Positions 34,162 to 42,327 of a stretch of DNA of 64,000 nt are shown here, piece after piece. A model generated the notes under the pieces. The model was not told the origin of the DNA. It searched no databases and saw only the letters and a list, made by a program, of their open reading frames with translations. Every line of letters begins with the position of its first letter. Position 1 is the stretch's first letter. The position numbers and the translations under genes are program-made. The stretch is from Nostoc sp. NMS8. GTDB taxonomy: Bacteria; Cyanobacteriota; Cyanobacteriia; Cyanobacteriales; Nostocaceae. The stretch spans positions 62,001 to 126,000 of the forward strand of contig NZ_JABXKK010000096.1 in assembly GCF_017115045.1 (NCBI RefSeq), in the 5' to 3' direction.

Positions 34162-35499
34162 CTATCTAGTACTTGTAAATAGCCAGATTGAAATAGTTTG
34201 CAATAATAGCCAAGCATTTAAACTACCAATCACAATCGCTACTAACCATGATAAAATTTTCAGCCACCAAGGATTGACAAATTCACCCATTAAGTGACGA
34301 TTACTCGTAAACATCACCAAAGGCACTACCGCAAACGATAGCTGTAAACTCAAGATTACTTGACTGAAAATTAGTAAGCCACCTGTACTCTTTTCTCCCA
34401 AAAGAATAATTGAAATTAATGCTGGGATAATGGCAATTATTCTAGTTAATAATCTACGTAGCCAAGGTTTTAGACGCAGATTTAAAAATCCTTCCATGAC
34501 AATTTGCCCTGCTAAGGTGGCAGTCAGGGTTGAACTTTGTCCAGAAGCAAGTAATGCCAAGCCAAAAATCGCGCTGGCGGCATTTACACCCAATAAGGGA
34601 GAGAGTAATTTATAAGCATCTTGAATTTCTGCAACATCCTGATAACCAGAAAAATGAAAAGTTGCCGCAGCAATAATCAAAATTGCTGAGTTGATAAACA
34701 AGGCGAAACATAAAGCAAGTGTAGAATCGATTGTGCCAAACTTAATCGCTTCCCATTTCTTTTCGGATGTTGATTCCCAATCTCGCGTCTGCACGATTGA
34801 TGAGTGTAGATACAAGTTGTGTGGCATTACTGTTGCCCCCAAAATGCCAATAGCAATGTAGAGCATTTCTGGATTTTGTACAATTTCTATTTTGGGAACA
34901 TATCCTAGTAAAACTCCGCCCAAATCAGGACGTGAAAAGATGATTTCTGCTATGAAACAGACGCCTACAGTTGCTACGAACAAGATTACCAAAGCTTCTG
35001 TATAGCGAAAGCCTTTGTTTTGTAGCAGCAATAATACAATTACATCTAGTGCTGTGATACACACGCCCCAACCTAAGGGAATACCAAAAAGCAGTTGCAG
35101 CGCGATCGCACTTCCCAAAACTTCTGCTAAGTCACAGGCTGCGATCGCTATTTCACAAAGCACCCATAACCCGAAATTGACACGGGGGCCGAAATTATCT
35201 CGACAAGCCTGTGCTAAATCTCGCCCCGTTGCTACTCCCAACCGCACACACAGAGATTGCATTAAAATCGCCATCAAGTTGGAAAGCATAATCACCGTTA
35301 GCAACGCATAACCAAATTTAGCCCCGCCTGCTAAGTCAGTTGCCCAGTTACCAGGGTCCATATACCCTACAGATACCAAATATCCTGGCCCTCCATAAGC
35401 CAACATCTTGCGCCAGAAGCTTTTGGTGTTAGGAATTTTAATGCTGCGATGAACTTCAGGTAGGCTGGGCTTTCTAGCTGGTTTTTCTGGGAAGGGCAT
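34162..35499 (-). CDS. mntH: Nramp-type divalent metal transporter
   Basis: A 445-residue inner-membrane protein with about 11 hydrophobic helices. The Nramp metal site is present: DPGN (residues 48-51) in GYMDPGNWATD, and the helix 6 motif MPHNLYLHSS with the expected His/Asn. MntH carries Mn(II), and Fe(II) to a lesser degree, inward with protons. It is divergent from a His-rich metal-exporting ATPase across 248 bp, so both may answer to metal status from the same region. I see no clear Mur/MntR-type operator there. Confidence 0.93.
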   Translation of the reverse strand: MPFPEKPARKPSLPEVHRSIKIPNTKSFWRKMLAYGGPGYLVSVGYMDPGNWATDLAGGAKFGYALLTVIMLSNLMAILMQSLCVRLGVATGRDLAQACRDNFGPRVNFGLWVLCEIAIAACDLAEVLGSAIALQLLFGIPLGWGVCITALDVIVLLLLQNKGFRYTEALVILFVATVGVCFIAEIIFSRPDLGGVLLGYVPKIEIVQNPEMLYIAIGILGATVMPHNLYLHSSIVQTRDWESTSEKKWEAIKFGTIDSTLALCFALFINSAILIIAAATFHFSGYQDVAEIQDAYKLLSPLLGVNAASAIFGLALLASGQSSTLTATLAGQIVMEGFLNLRLKPWLRRLLTRIIAIIPALISIILLGEKSTGGLLIFSQVILSLQLSFAVVPLVMFTSNRHLMGEFVNPWWLKILSWLVAIVIGSLNAWLLLQTISIWLFTSTR

Positions 35500-35747
35500 T
35501 TGTTTACGCTCTCAAATTTTCATAATTGTCTCATAATTATAGGAAACACTTACAAGAATAACTACCGTCGCCAGACTATAAATTTTAATCTCCATTAAAT
35601 ATTAGTAGAAAGATTTAACAAGCAACCTAAATATTGTATTGATATAGATTCTCGTTCTTAAATTATCAACTTGTAAAAACTTCTTTTTTTAATTACATTT
35701 GAATAAAGGCTAATATATCCAATAAGTTGCTAGCCTCCATAGAAAAA

Positions 35748-37742
35748 ATGAAGCAGAAAGTACATTCAGAATCTTCAGATTGTTGCAGTTGTGAACATGA
35801 CCATCACGAGAATCATAACCATGTTCATAATCACAATCATGATGAGAATCATAACCATGACCACAATCACGACCACGGTGGAGAATTCAATCTTAAAAAT
35901 GAGGTATTGCCTTTAGTTGTGATTTTAAGTTTATATGCAGCTGGTGTAATTTTTGAAACTCAATTACACAATACGTTTTATTCAATAGGAGAATATCTGC
36001 TTTTTATCCCTGCCTATTTATTAAGTGGATGGAGTGTGTTAAAAACTGCTGGACGTAATATCCTCAAAGGCAGAGTATTTGATGAAACATTTTTGATGAC
36101 AGTAGCAACATTAGGTGCGATCGCAATTCATAAATTACCCGAAGCTGTCGGAGTAATGTTATTTTATAAAATTGGAGAATTGTTCCAAGATATTGCCGTC
36201 AGTCGTTCCCGTAATTCGATCAAATCATTATTGGAAGTCCGCCCAGATTATGCCAACATCCAAATAGGAGGAGAACTCAAAAGAGTATCGCCAGAAACAG
36301 TAAATATTGGAGATATCATCGTTGTTAAACCTGGAGAAAAGATTCCCTTAGATGGCGAAATTATCGATGGTAGTTCGCAGATTGATACATCCGCATTAAC
36401 TGGAGAATCTGTACCACGAACGGTTAGATTGGGAGAGACAGTTTTAGCTGGGACGATCAATAAAATAGGTGTTCTCAGCATTAAAGTCACAAAGCTATTT
36501 GATGAATCTTCCATTGCCAAGATTTTAGACTTGGTGCAAAATGCCAAAAGTAAAAAAGCAGAGACAGAAAAGTTTATTACTAAATTTGCCCGATATTATA
36601 CACCAATAGTAGTTTTTACATCTCTAGCAGTTGCAATATTACCTCCTTTATTTATTTCGGGTGCAACTTCTTCCGAATGGGTTTATCGTGCCCTAATTTT
36701 ACTAGTTATTTCCTGTCCTTGTGGACTCATTATCAGTATTCCACTAGGTTACTTTGGAGGCGTGGGAGGTGCGGCTAGACGTGGTATTTTGGTTAAAGGT
36801 TCTACTTTTTTAGATACTTTAAATGCAGTCAATACAGTTGTTTTTGATAAAACTGGAACGTTAACTAAAGGGGTATTCAAAGTAGTCAAAATAGTACCAT
36901 TAAATGGCTGGAATGAACAAGAATTACTGCAATTAGCTGCCAAAGTAGAATCCCACTCAAATCATCCCATTGCTCAATCTATCTGCAAAGCCTATGGTGA
37001 AAAAATTGATGAATTTGAGGTGAGAGATTATGAAGAAATCGCAGGTTATGGAATTAGAGCCAAGGTTGAAAATAGGGTAGTGATAGCGGGAAGCGATCGC
37101 CTACTCCACAGAGAGAAGATTGTGCATGATAATTGCCAGTTAGAGGGAACAGTTATTCATCTTGCAGTGGATGATATTTACGCTGGATATATTGTCATTG
37201 CTGATGAACTCAAAGAAGATGCGAGACTTGCTATTCAAGCACTAAAACGAATGGGTGTAGAAAGAACAGTAATGTTGACAGGAGATAATGAAGCGATCGC
37301 TTCTCGGATTGCTGAACAGCTTGGCATAGATACATATCAAGCAGAGTTATTACCAGAAGAAAAAGTTAATGCCATTGAAAAATTACTCAGCACTGCTGGC
37401 AAGCATGGTAAAGTTGCCTTTATTGGCGATGGTATTAATGATGCACCTGTGATTGCTAGAGCGGATGTTGGTATGGCAATGGGTGGGTTAGGTTCAGATG
37501 CAGCCATAGAAACTGCCGATATTGTGATTATGACAGATGCACCGTTAAAAGTGGTAGAAGCAATACAAATCGCCAGAAAAACTCGCACAATTGTTTGGCA
37601 AAATATTGGCTTTGCTTTAGCAATTAAAGCTGTATTTATTGGATTGGGTATTTTCGGTATAGCGACAATGTGGGAAGCTGTGTTTGCTGATGTCGGAGTA
37701 GCTTTACTTGCAATTTTAAACGCAACTAGAGCGATGAAATAA
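35748..37742 (+). CDS. Zn/Cd/Co-type P1B ATPase, His-rich N-terminus
   Basis: A 664-residue heavy-metal P-type ATPase. The N-terminus lacks an HMA domain but has Cys12-Cys13-Ser-Cys15 followed by some 15 His in a 40-residue His/Asn/Asp stretch, a chelating tail typical of Zn/Cd exporters. The TM6 motif is SCPCGLIIS, the phosphorylation site DKTGTLTKG, the hinge GDGIND, and the HP motif is SHSNHPIAQS. These mark it as P1B-2 type (Zn, Cd, Pb, perhaps Co) rather than copper. The ATG at 35748 is the preferred start. It is divergent from mntH. Confidence 0.93.
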   Translation: MKQKVHSESSDCCSCEHDHHENHNHVHNHNHDENHNHDHNHDHGGEFNLKNEVLPLVVILSLYAAGVIFETQLHNTFYSIGEYLLFIPAYLLSGWSVLKTAGRNILKGRVFDETFLMTVATLGAIAIHKLPEAVGVMLFYKIGELFQDIAVSRSRNSIKSLLEVRPDYANIQIGGELKRVSPETVNIGDIIVVKPGEKIPLDGEIIDGSSQIDTSALTGESVPRTVRLGETVLAGTINKIGVLSIKVTKLFDESSIAKILDLVQNAKSKKAETEKFITKFARYYTPIVVFTSLAVAILPPLFISGATSSEWVYRALILLVISCPCGLIISIPLGYFGGVGGAARRGILVKGSTFLDTLNAVNTVVFDKTGTLTKGVFKVVKIVPLNGWNEQELLQLAAKVESHSNHPIAQSICKAYGEKIDEFEVRDYEEIAGYGIRAKVENRVVIAGSDRLLHREKIVHDNCQLEGTVIHLAVDDIYAGYIVIADELKEDARLAIQALKRMGVERTVMLTGDNEAIASRIAEQLGIDTYQAELLPEEKVNAIEKLLSTAGKHGKVAFIGDGINDAPVIARADVGMAMGGLGSDAAIETADIVIMTDAPLKVVEAIQIARKTRTIVWQNIGFALAIKAVFIGLGIFGIATMWEAVFADVGVALLAILNATRAMK

Positions 37743-37836
37743 AATTTTTGGGAAATCGGGAATATGTAATTGAGAAATTGTAGTAATTAAATTATGAATG
37801 CTTCTCACTCATAAACCGCTACCCAAAATAGAACTT

Positions 37837-38514
37837 ATGAATTCATCAATCAAAGGCATTGCTACAGCTACTTTAGCTTTACTGATTAACTATTCAGCAA
37901 ACCCAGCCTTTGCACTACCCCAGAAAATCAATCATCCAAGTACTGTTGCTACGCAAGCATCAAAAGATATCTTAATTGTTCCTGGCGAACGAGTGGGGCC
38001 GATAACACGCACAACCACCAAGCAAGATTTAGTAAAGCTGTTTGGTGCATCCCGTCTCGTTGATAAAACCATTTCTGGTGCTGAAGGAATAGGTAGTTTT
38101 GCAGCTACTCAGGTAAATCTGAATCAAGGGCGATCACTCTTGGTAGTCTGGAGTAATAATACTCGTACCAAACCTCTAGATGTGCGTAACTTGGGTTCAG
38201 CTTGGAAAACCCGCGAAGGTATTGGAGTAGGAACACCGTTAAGTGAGTTACGCAAGAAATTAGGTAACTTTAAACTCTATGGATTGGAGTGGGATTACGG
38301 CGGTACTATCTTGCTGGATAGTAGCAAATTATCCCGCTATCAAGGCAAACTCATTTTACGAGTAGATGCTGCTCCCAATGCTTCTGAAAACTTTCCCAAT
38401 GATTACCAATCAGTGTTAGGAGATAGTACTTTTTCCTCCACCAATCCCCATTGGAAACCTTTGGGAATTAAGCTAGCAGAAATCATCGTTGTATTGAATC
38501 CAAGTGAGCAATAA
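37837..38514 (+). CDS. Secreted hypothetical protein
   Basis: A 225-residue protein with a signal peptide (MNSSIKGIATATLALLINYS, cleavage after AFA). The mature region is beta-rich with repeated short phrases (PGERVGPITRTTTKQDLVKLFG; GVGTPLSELRKKLGNFKLYG), the pattern of small periplasmic beta-helix or BamE-like lipoproteins. No lipobox is visible. The ATG at 37837 is preferred because it begins the signal peptide; 37798 gives an implausible leader. It follows the Zn/Cd ATPase by 94 nt on the same strand, so co-transcription is possible. Confidence 0.7.
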   Translation: MNSSIKGIATATLALLINYSANPAFALPQKINHPSTVATQASKDILIVPGERVGPITRTTTKQDLVKLFGASRLVDKTISGAEGIGSFAATQVNLNQGRSLLVVWSNNTRTKPLDVRNLGSAWKTREGIGVGTPLSELRKKLGNFKLYGLEWDYGGTILLDSSKLSRYQGKLILRVDAAPNASENFPNDYQSVLGDSTFSSTNPHWKPLGIKLAEIIVVLNPSEQ

Positions 38515-38529
38515 TCGACTGCTAAACAT

Positions 38530-38700
38530 CTAATTTGCTGGTTTAGGGATAGAGTGACTATCATGAATTAGCATTAGATATTTTGAGAATAGCTCATCAA
38601 GATACAATATAACAGCATTAAAGTCACCTCTAAGTTTAGCAACCTGTGCCATCTCTGCCAAATCCATTGCCTCTTGATGGAACTCTTGAATTTGACTCAT
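38530..38700 (-). pseudogene. Truncated small gene, 56 residues
   Basis: The ATG at 38700 opens MSQIQEFHQEAMDLAEMAQV and LRGDFNAVILYLDELFSK. The first 30 residues look like the start of a helical repeat protein common in Nostoc, but the frame ends at 56 residues. It overlaps the end of the next frame upstream by 4 nt (ATGA). Probably the remnant of a two-gene unit. Confidence 0.45.
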
Positions 38701-38870
38701 TTTTTCACGATGAATGCTAAGGGGTTACTGAACTCCAGAACCACGATATATGCTGGGAGTGTACCATCTGTAGGACTTACCTGCTCAAGTTTCTGTTTAA
38801 CTCTAGCTTTGACGCGGCTGTTGTCACCCTTACGTATACCTGAAACTTCCAACCGAACTGCATTTTGAAA
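38697..38870 (-). pseudogene. 5'-truncated small gene
   Basis: The frame, open from 38870, encodes NAVRLEVSGIRKGDNSRVKA and ends ECNPLAF-like VVLEFSNPLAFIVKK. No ATG precedes the homologous-looking part (a TTG at 38852 is the only start). Its stop overlaps the ATG of the following small frame, a typical operon overlap, so the pair was once functional. I do not recognise the family. Confidence 0.35.
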
Positions 38871-39044
38871 TCATAAGACTTATGTAAATATACAGTTATT
38901 TGGCGTATTTGGCGCATATAAATTAAGATTTACCCACCCAGAAAACAAGGAAAATAGAGATATTCAGCTAATTGGTGTTGGTTTATACTATTTCAAGTTT
39001 TTGTAGTCGTTATACTCATAACTTAGGTTCTACCTGGGAATTAG

Positions 39045-39068
39045 GAAGTGGCTTTGCCACTTCTTTTT
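39045..39068 (+). terminator. Orphan rho-independent terminator
   Basis: GAAGTGGC (39045-39052) and GCCACTTC (39056-39063) form a stem followed by TTTTT (39064-39068). The closest plus-strand gene ends at 38514, so a short unseen transcript may stop here. Confidence 0.7.
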
Positions 39069-39256
39069 ATTTATTTAGTAGCCCAGTAAAAAATCAATTA
39101 AAAGTCAAAAATAACTTTATTGAGCCTTTAAACTTTATTGTTATATTATTTTACAAAATACCTGCTAAACATACATTGGTAAGGGCATACATCTGTACAC
39201 CCCTACAAACGATTAATTGTTACAAAGATTGTTGACAATGGTATGAAAGCGTGTCT

Positions 39257-39293
39257 GTTTAATTTAGCCAGACGGAATTCTGGCCAATTAAAC
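39257..39293 (-). terminator. Hairpin at end of Rieske oxygenase gene
   Basis: GTTTAATTTAGCCAGA pairs with TCTGGCCAATTAAAC with one bulge. It begins 7 nt after the stop of the minus-strand gene at 39300. The U-run is weak, so the terminator call is moderate. Confidence 0.5.
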
Positions 39294-39299
39294 ATGATG

Positions 39300-40388
39300 T
39301 TAGTCATTACTCATTGTATCTTGCCATCTCTCACGCTTAGGCTTGCTCTCAATATCGTGCGATCGCGCTTCTTTCCAAGTCCCCCACATTAGGGATTGCT
39401 GTTTGTCAACATGGTTAATAAACTGCATAATTGAGTGATCTGCTTTGATGGGAGTTTTCAAATCAAACTGAATTGTTTGGAGAATCTTGATGTCACCCAT
39501 GAGAAAGTACTTAGCTGTAATCTTAGTCAGCCATAGCACAACTCGATTGTATAGCCAACCAAAAATTCCTTTACGTTTTTTAGTCATCAACAGAACTTGA
39601 CCTTCAGTTTTTCCGCCTTTGTAGAGGCGAACTGCAACCATCATGTGGACATGGAAGAAATCAGGGCCAAGTGTCACAATGCCAATACTACCGTACCAAT
39701 AGCAAATACTGTAAGTTATGACATTTTTGTAGAAAAGACGGATGAGCTTAATCAACGAGAAATTGTCTTTGATGGGTGTAGTATTACTAAAGATAATTGC
39801 ATTTTCGTTCAGTTCGTGTTTTTCAAAAATAATTTCTAGTGGCAATTTGTGAACTGTATTGAGGTGTTGAGCATCAATCGCATTAATCATCACCACGTTG
39901 GGGTGACAGTTCAGTGAGAAGTGAGAATGGATGGCGACATCACACTCTTTTTGTTCTAACTCTGGAACAAAAGGTAGAGGTTGTTGTGGTATTTCTCCAG
40001 TCCAAACCCAAATCATCCCGTATTTTTCAGCAGTGGGCCAAGTTTGTAATTGTAGAGAAGGTGGTGTATCTAAACATGGGATATTAATACACATCCCCTC
40101 AGCATCAAACTTCCAGTGGTGGAAAAAACAACGTAGTGCATTACCTTCAACTTTACCCTCAGCAAGGTGAGCGCCCATGTGTGGACAGTAGGCATCAAAA
40201 GTAACTACCTTTTTGTCTTTACCACGGTAAATTACTAATTCTTTACCCAAAATCGTGACAGGTTTTACTTCACCCACCCGCAGATTTTGAGAGGGTATTA
40301 CCCAATACCATCCCTCAATAAAACGCTCTGGATTATTGAAAATTTTAGGTTTACGGATTGAGCTAAAAGTCTGCGAGTTGAGATTCAT
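39300..40388 (-). CDS. Rieske non-haem iron oxygenase
   Basis: A 362-residue aromatic-ring-hydroxylating-type oxygenase alpha subunit. The Rieske cluster motifs are CPHMGAHL (about 68-75) and CFFHHWKFD (about 87-95). The mononuclear iron ligands are in NAIDAQHLNTVH (about 172-183). The length and motif spacing fit the family of single-component-type oxygenases acting on hydrophobic substrates. The substrate is unknown; no reductase or ferredoxin gene is adjacent, so electrons probably come from a general ferredoxin. Confidence 0.88.
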   Translation of the reverse strand: MNLNSQTFSSIRKPKIFNNPERFIEGWYWVIPSQNLRVGEVKPVTILGKELVIYRGKDKKVVTFDAYCPHMGAHLAEGKVEGNALRCFFHHWKFDAEGMCINIPCLDTPPSLQLQTWPTAEKYGMIWVWTGEIPQQPLPFVPELEQKECDVAIHSHFSLNCHPNVVMINAIDAQHLNTVHKLPLEIIFEKHELNENAIIFSNTTPIKDNFSLIKLIRLFYKNVITYSICYWYGSIGIVTLGPDFFHVHMMVAVRLYKGGKTEGQVLLMTKKRKGIFGWLYNRVVLWLTKITAKYFLMGDIKILQTIQFDLKTPIKADHSIMQFINHVDKQQSLMWGTWKEARSHDIESKPKRERWQDTMSND

Positions 40389-40734
40389 TTTTATGGTTTC
40401 ACTTGAAGTGAAGCAGTTAATCTAGAAGTAACATGGGAACTCTAAAAAAACAGTTACTTTCAGTACCATGAGCAACAGCTACCCAATAAATGAATAAAGC
40501 TTATCAGGTAAAATCTTGAAAAAATATGATTAAAAATGTCAAAATTATGCCATTCTAAGATCAGCTAAATTTAAAAAATATATTTAGACTAGATATTTGA
40601 ACATTTAAAACTTAGTAAAATCTCTAATTAGATAAAAAGTTGCAATACTGATGATAATATTTTGATTAACTCTCAAACAACTTAACGTTTATAAAAATAT
40701 GTAATAATAATTACAAGAGTTGGGGAAGTCTACC

Positions 40735-41169
40735 ATGTTAACTCAAGATAAAAAACTGCTTTTAATTGGTCAGGTAACAGATTTAACTGGAATACCCATC
40801 AGGACAATTCGTTATTACGAGAGTTTAGGCTTAATCAATTCATTCAGACGAACAGAAGGAGGCTTTCGCCAGTTTTCATTGGATGTGCTAACTCGTCTGG
40901 CATTCATTAAAAGGGCACAAAATCTCGGTCTTAGCCTAGAGGAGATTGGAAATATTCTTCAGGTTTACGATCAAGGGCAAACTCCTTGCGGTGAAATTAA
41001 AGAAAAACTTGAAGAGAAGGTTTTGCAGATCGATCGCCAAATCGATCAACTGTTAACTTTACGTTCTGAAATCAAGGGATTACTTTCAGGCTGGAAGAAT
41101 ATCAGCAACCAGCATGAGGACACAATTTGTCCGATAATTCAAAACACTAGTACAGGTCGGCGGAAATAA
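40735..41169 (+). CDS. MerR-family metal-responsive regulator
   Basis: A 144-residue MerR protein with the winged-helix start IGQVTDLTGIPIRTIRYYES and the GFRQF turn, then a dimerisation helix. The metal-binding positions resemble ZntR/CueR: Cys85 in TPCGEIKEKL and Cys132 in EDTICPIIQ, with His127 beside it; the CC pair of ZntR is missing. It therefore likely senses a soft metal such as Cu, Zn or Cd. The ATG at 40735 is preferred to a TTG at 40720, with GGGGAAG upstream. A methyltransferase gene follows by 6 nt. The dyad operator at 45055-45084 is the obvious candidate target. Confidence 0.88.
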   Translation: MLTQDKKLLLIGQVTDLTGIPIRTIRYYESLGLINSFRRTEGGFRQFSLDVLTRLAFIKRAQNLGLSLEEIGNILQVYDQGQTPCGEIKEKLEEKVLQIDRQIDQLLTLRSEIKGLLSGWKNISNQHEDTICPIIQNTSTGRRK

Positions 41170-41175
41170 GCGTAT

Positions 41176-41832
41176 ATGGAGAGTAATGACTATCAAAGTG
41201 AACAAGCTTCCAATAGCTGTCAACTAAAAGCTTGGTTTGATGCTCAACAAAACGAGATTGAAGTTACCTATCTATCTTCAAAAAACTTTTATCAACAATC
41301 GGGTTGGGGAAGTACACCCGAACGCTGGCAATTTGCGCGAAAGCTGATTCTAAAGGCAGTCAATAAAAGTGGTACTTTTCTCGATTTGGGCTGTGCTAAT
41401 GGGCTATTGTTGGAGTGTTTGATGCAATGGGCAGGTGAGCAAGGGTTTTATCTAACTCCGTATGGTGTAGATATTTCACTCCAGCTTGTTGAACTAGCAC
41501 GTATGAGATTACCTGCGTTTGCAACTAACTTAGTAGTTGCGAATGCGTTCACTTTGCAAACACCGATGCAGTATGACTTTGTACACACATTACTGGAATA
41601 TGTCCCCGAAAACTTACACCTAGAGTACTTGAGGCGACTGCTTAAACAACTGGTTGCACCAGCAGGACGATTAATTGTCAGCAGCTACAGTAGTCGCAGC
41701 CGAGGAATAATTCCTGTGGACATTGAAATGTATTTACAACAGCTTGGATTTCAAGTACAGGAGAGTACCATCGCTCAAGAAGTAGATGGTTGGATACTCA
41801 CTCGTGTTGCTTGGATTGAAAAAGCGCTTTAA
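41176..41832 (+). CDS. SAM-dependent methyltransferase
   Basis: A 218-residue class I methyltransferase. Motif I is FLDLGCANGLLLECL, and the acidic end of strand 2 is YGVDISLQLVELA; the post-motif VHTLLEYVPENLHLEYL carries the usual helix. It starts 6 nt after the merR-type gene on the same strand, so the two are one operon. Substrate unknown. An arsenite- or metal-related methylation role would be speculation. Confidence 0.82.
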   Translation: MESNDYQSEQASNSCQLKAWFDAQQNEIEVTYLSSKNFYQQSGWGSTPERWQFARKLILKAVNKSGTFLDLGCANGLLLECLMQWAGEQGFYLTPYGVDISLQLVELARMRLPAFATNLVVANAFTLQTPMQYDFVHTLLEYVPENLHLEYLRRLLKQLVAPAGRLIVSSYSSRSRGIIPVDIEMYLQQLGFQVQESTIAQEVDGWILTRVAWIEKAL

Positions 41833-42002
41833 TAGTGCGCTGTCAATCTATCGTTTCAGTAACCTGACATTGGCTAAAAGTTTCAGCCTCAAAGACTCAA
41901 GTTATTATATTTAATTGCAACTCAGTATTACAATCTAGGGGTTCCCACTCGCTAGGGAAACTATATGGATACCAAACAGGTAGCAAGCTAGAGAAGCACC
42001 AA

Positions 42003-42074
42003 ATGTACGTAGCGGGACTCAAAGAAAAAGAGGAGACAATTTGTCCGATTATTCAAAACACCTCTCAGGATTGA
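42003..42074 (+). pseudogene. 3' remnant of a second MerR-type gene
   Basis: The 40 bases GAGGAGACAATTTGTCC... (42030-42069) match 41115-41155, the end of the merR gene, with few differences. In frame they encode EETICPIIQNTSQD and a TGA at 42072-42074. Only the tail remains; nothing upstream resembles the DNA-binding domain. It converges with the truncated cupredoxin-like gene. Confidence 0.65.
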
Positions 42075-42080
42075 CACCAA

Positions 42081-42308
42081 TCAAGAATCAAAATTTTTAT
42101 AGAGAAGAAACCACCACAACTCTAATCCAATCAAGGCTAAACCTGCGATCGCAACACCAATTTTCAAGCCCAAAGGTTGCTCAATGCGCTGGAATTGGCT
42201 GGTTTGCTCTGATGAATGGGCTGGCATTTCTGCGAATGCTACACTTGATGTTCCAGTGAGAAGCACTAAAGCTATAAGGCTTCCCCAAAGCGTTTTTTGA
42301 CTGAACAT
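42081..42308 (-). CDS. Truncated cupredoxin-like membrane protein
   Basis: A 75-residue protein with a signal peptide (cleavage after VAFA) and one membrane helix, EQPLGLKIGVAIAGLALIGLE then LWWFLL. This signal-plus-helix is the usual N-terminal part of cyanobacterial membrane-anchored cupredoxins, which continue for about 100 residues with a plastocyanin-like copper domain. Here the frame stops after LLYKNFDS, 6 nt from the MerR remnant, so the copper domain has been lost by deletion. It starts 19 nt after the copA stop and is thus the last gene of the chaperone-copA operon. Confidence 0.6.
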   Translation of the reverse strand: MFSQKTLWGSLIALVLLTGTSSVAFAEMPAHSSEQTSQFQRIEQPLGLKIGVAIAGLALIGLELWWFLLYKNFDS

Positions 42309-42327
42309 TTGCTAAATTACCCTGAAT

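Larger units (their letters stand above)
38871..39299. other. Intergenic AT-rich region with two hairpins
   Basis: No gene seen. It holds a plus-strand terminator (39045-39068) without a near upstream gene, and an inverted repeat (39257-39293) just after the Rieske oxygenase stop. Confidence 0.5.

Noticed and set aside
40701..40714. GTA-N8-TAC upstream of the MerR gene
   Set aside because: It matches the NtcA consensus but lies only 20 nt before the start codon in very AT-rich DNA and has no -10 at the right distance; a chance match is likely.
42041..42259. Plus-strand frame opposite the truncated cupredoxin-like gene
   Set aside because: The minus strand has a signal peptide and a good membrane helix; the plus frame has neither and no ribosome site.
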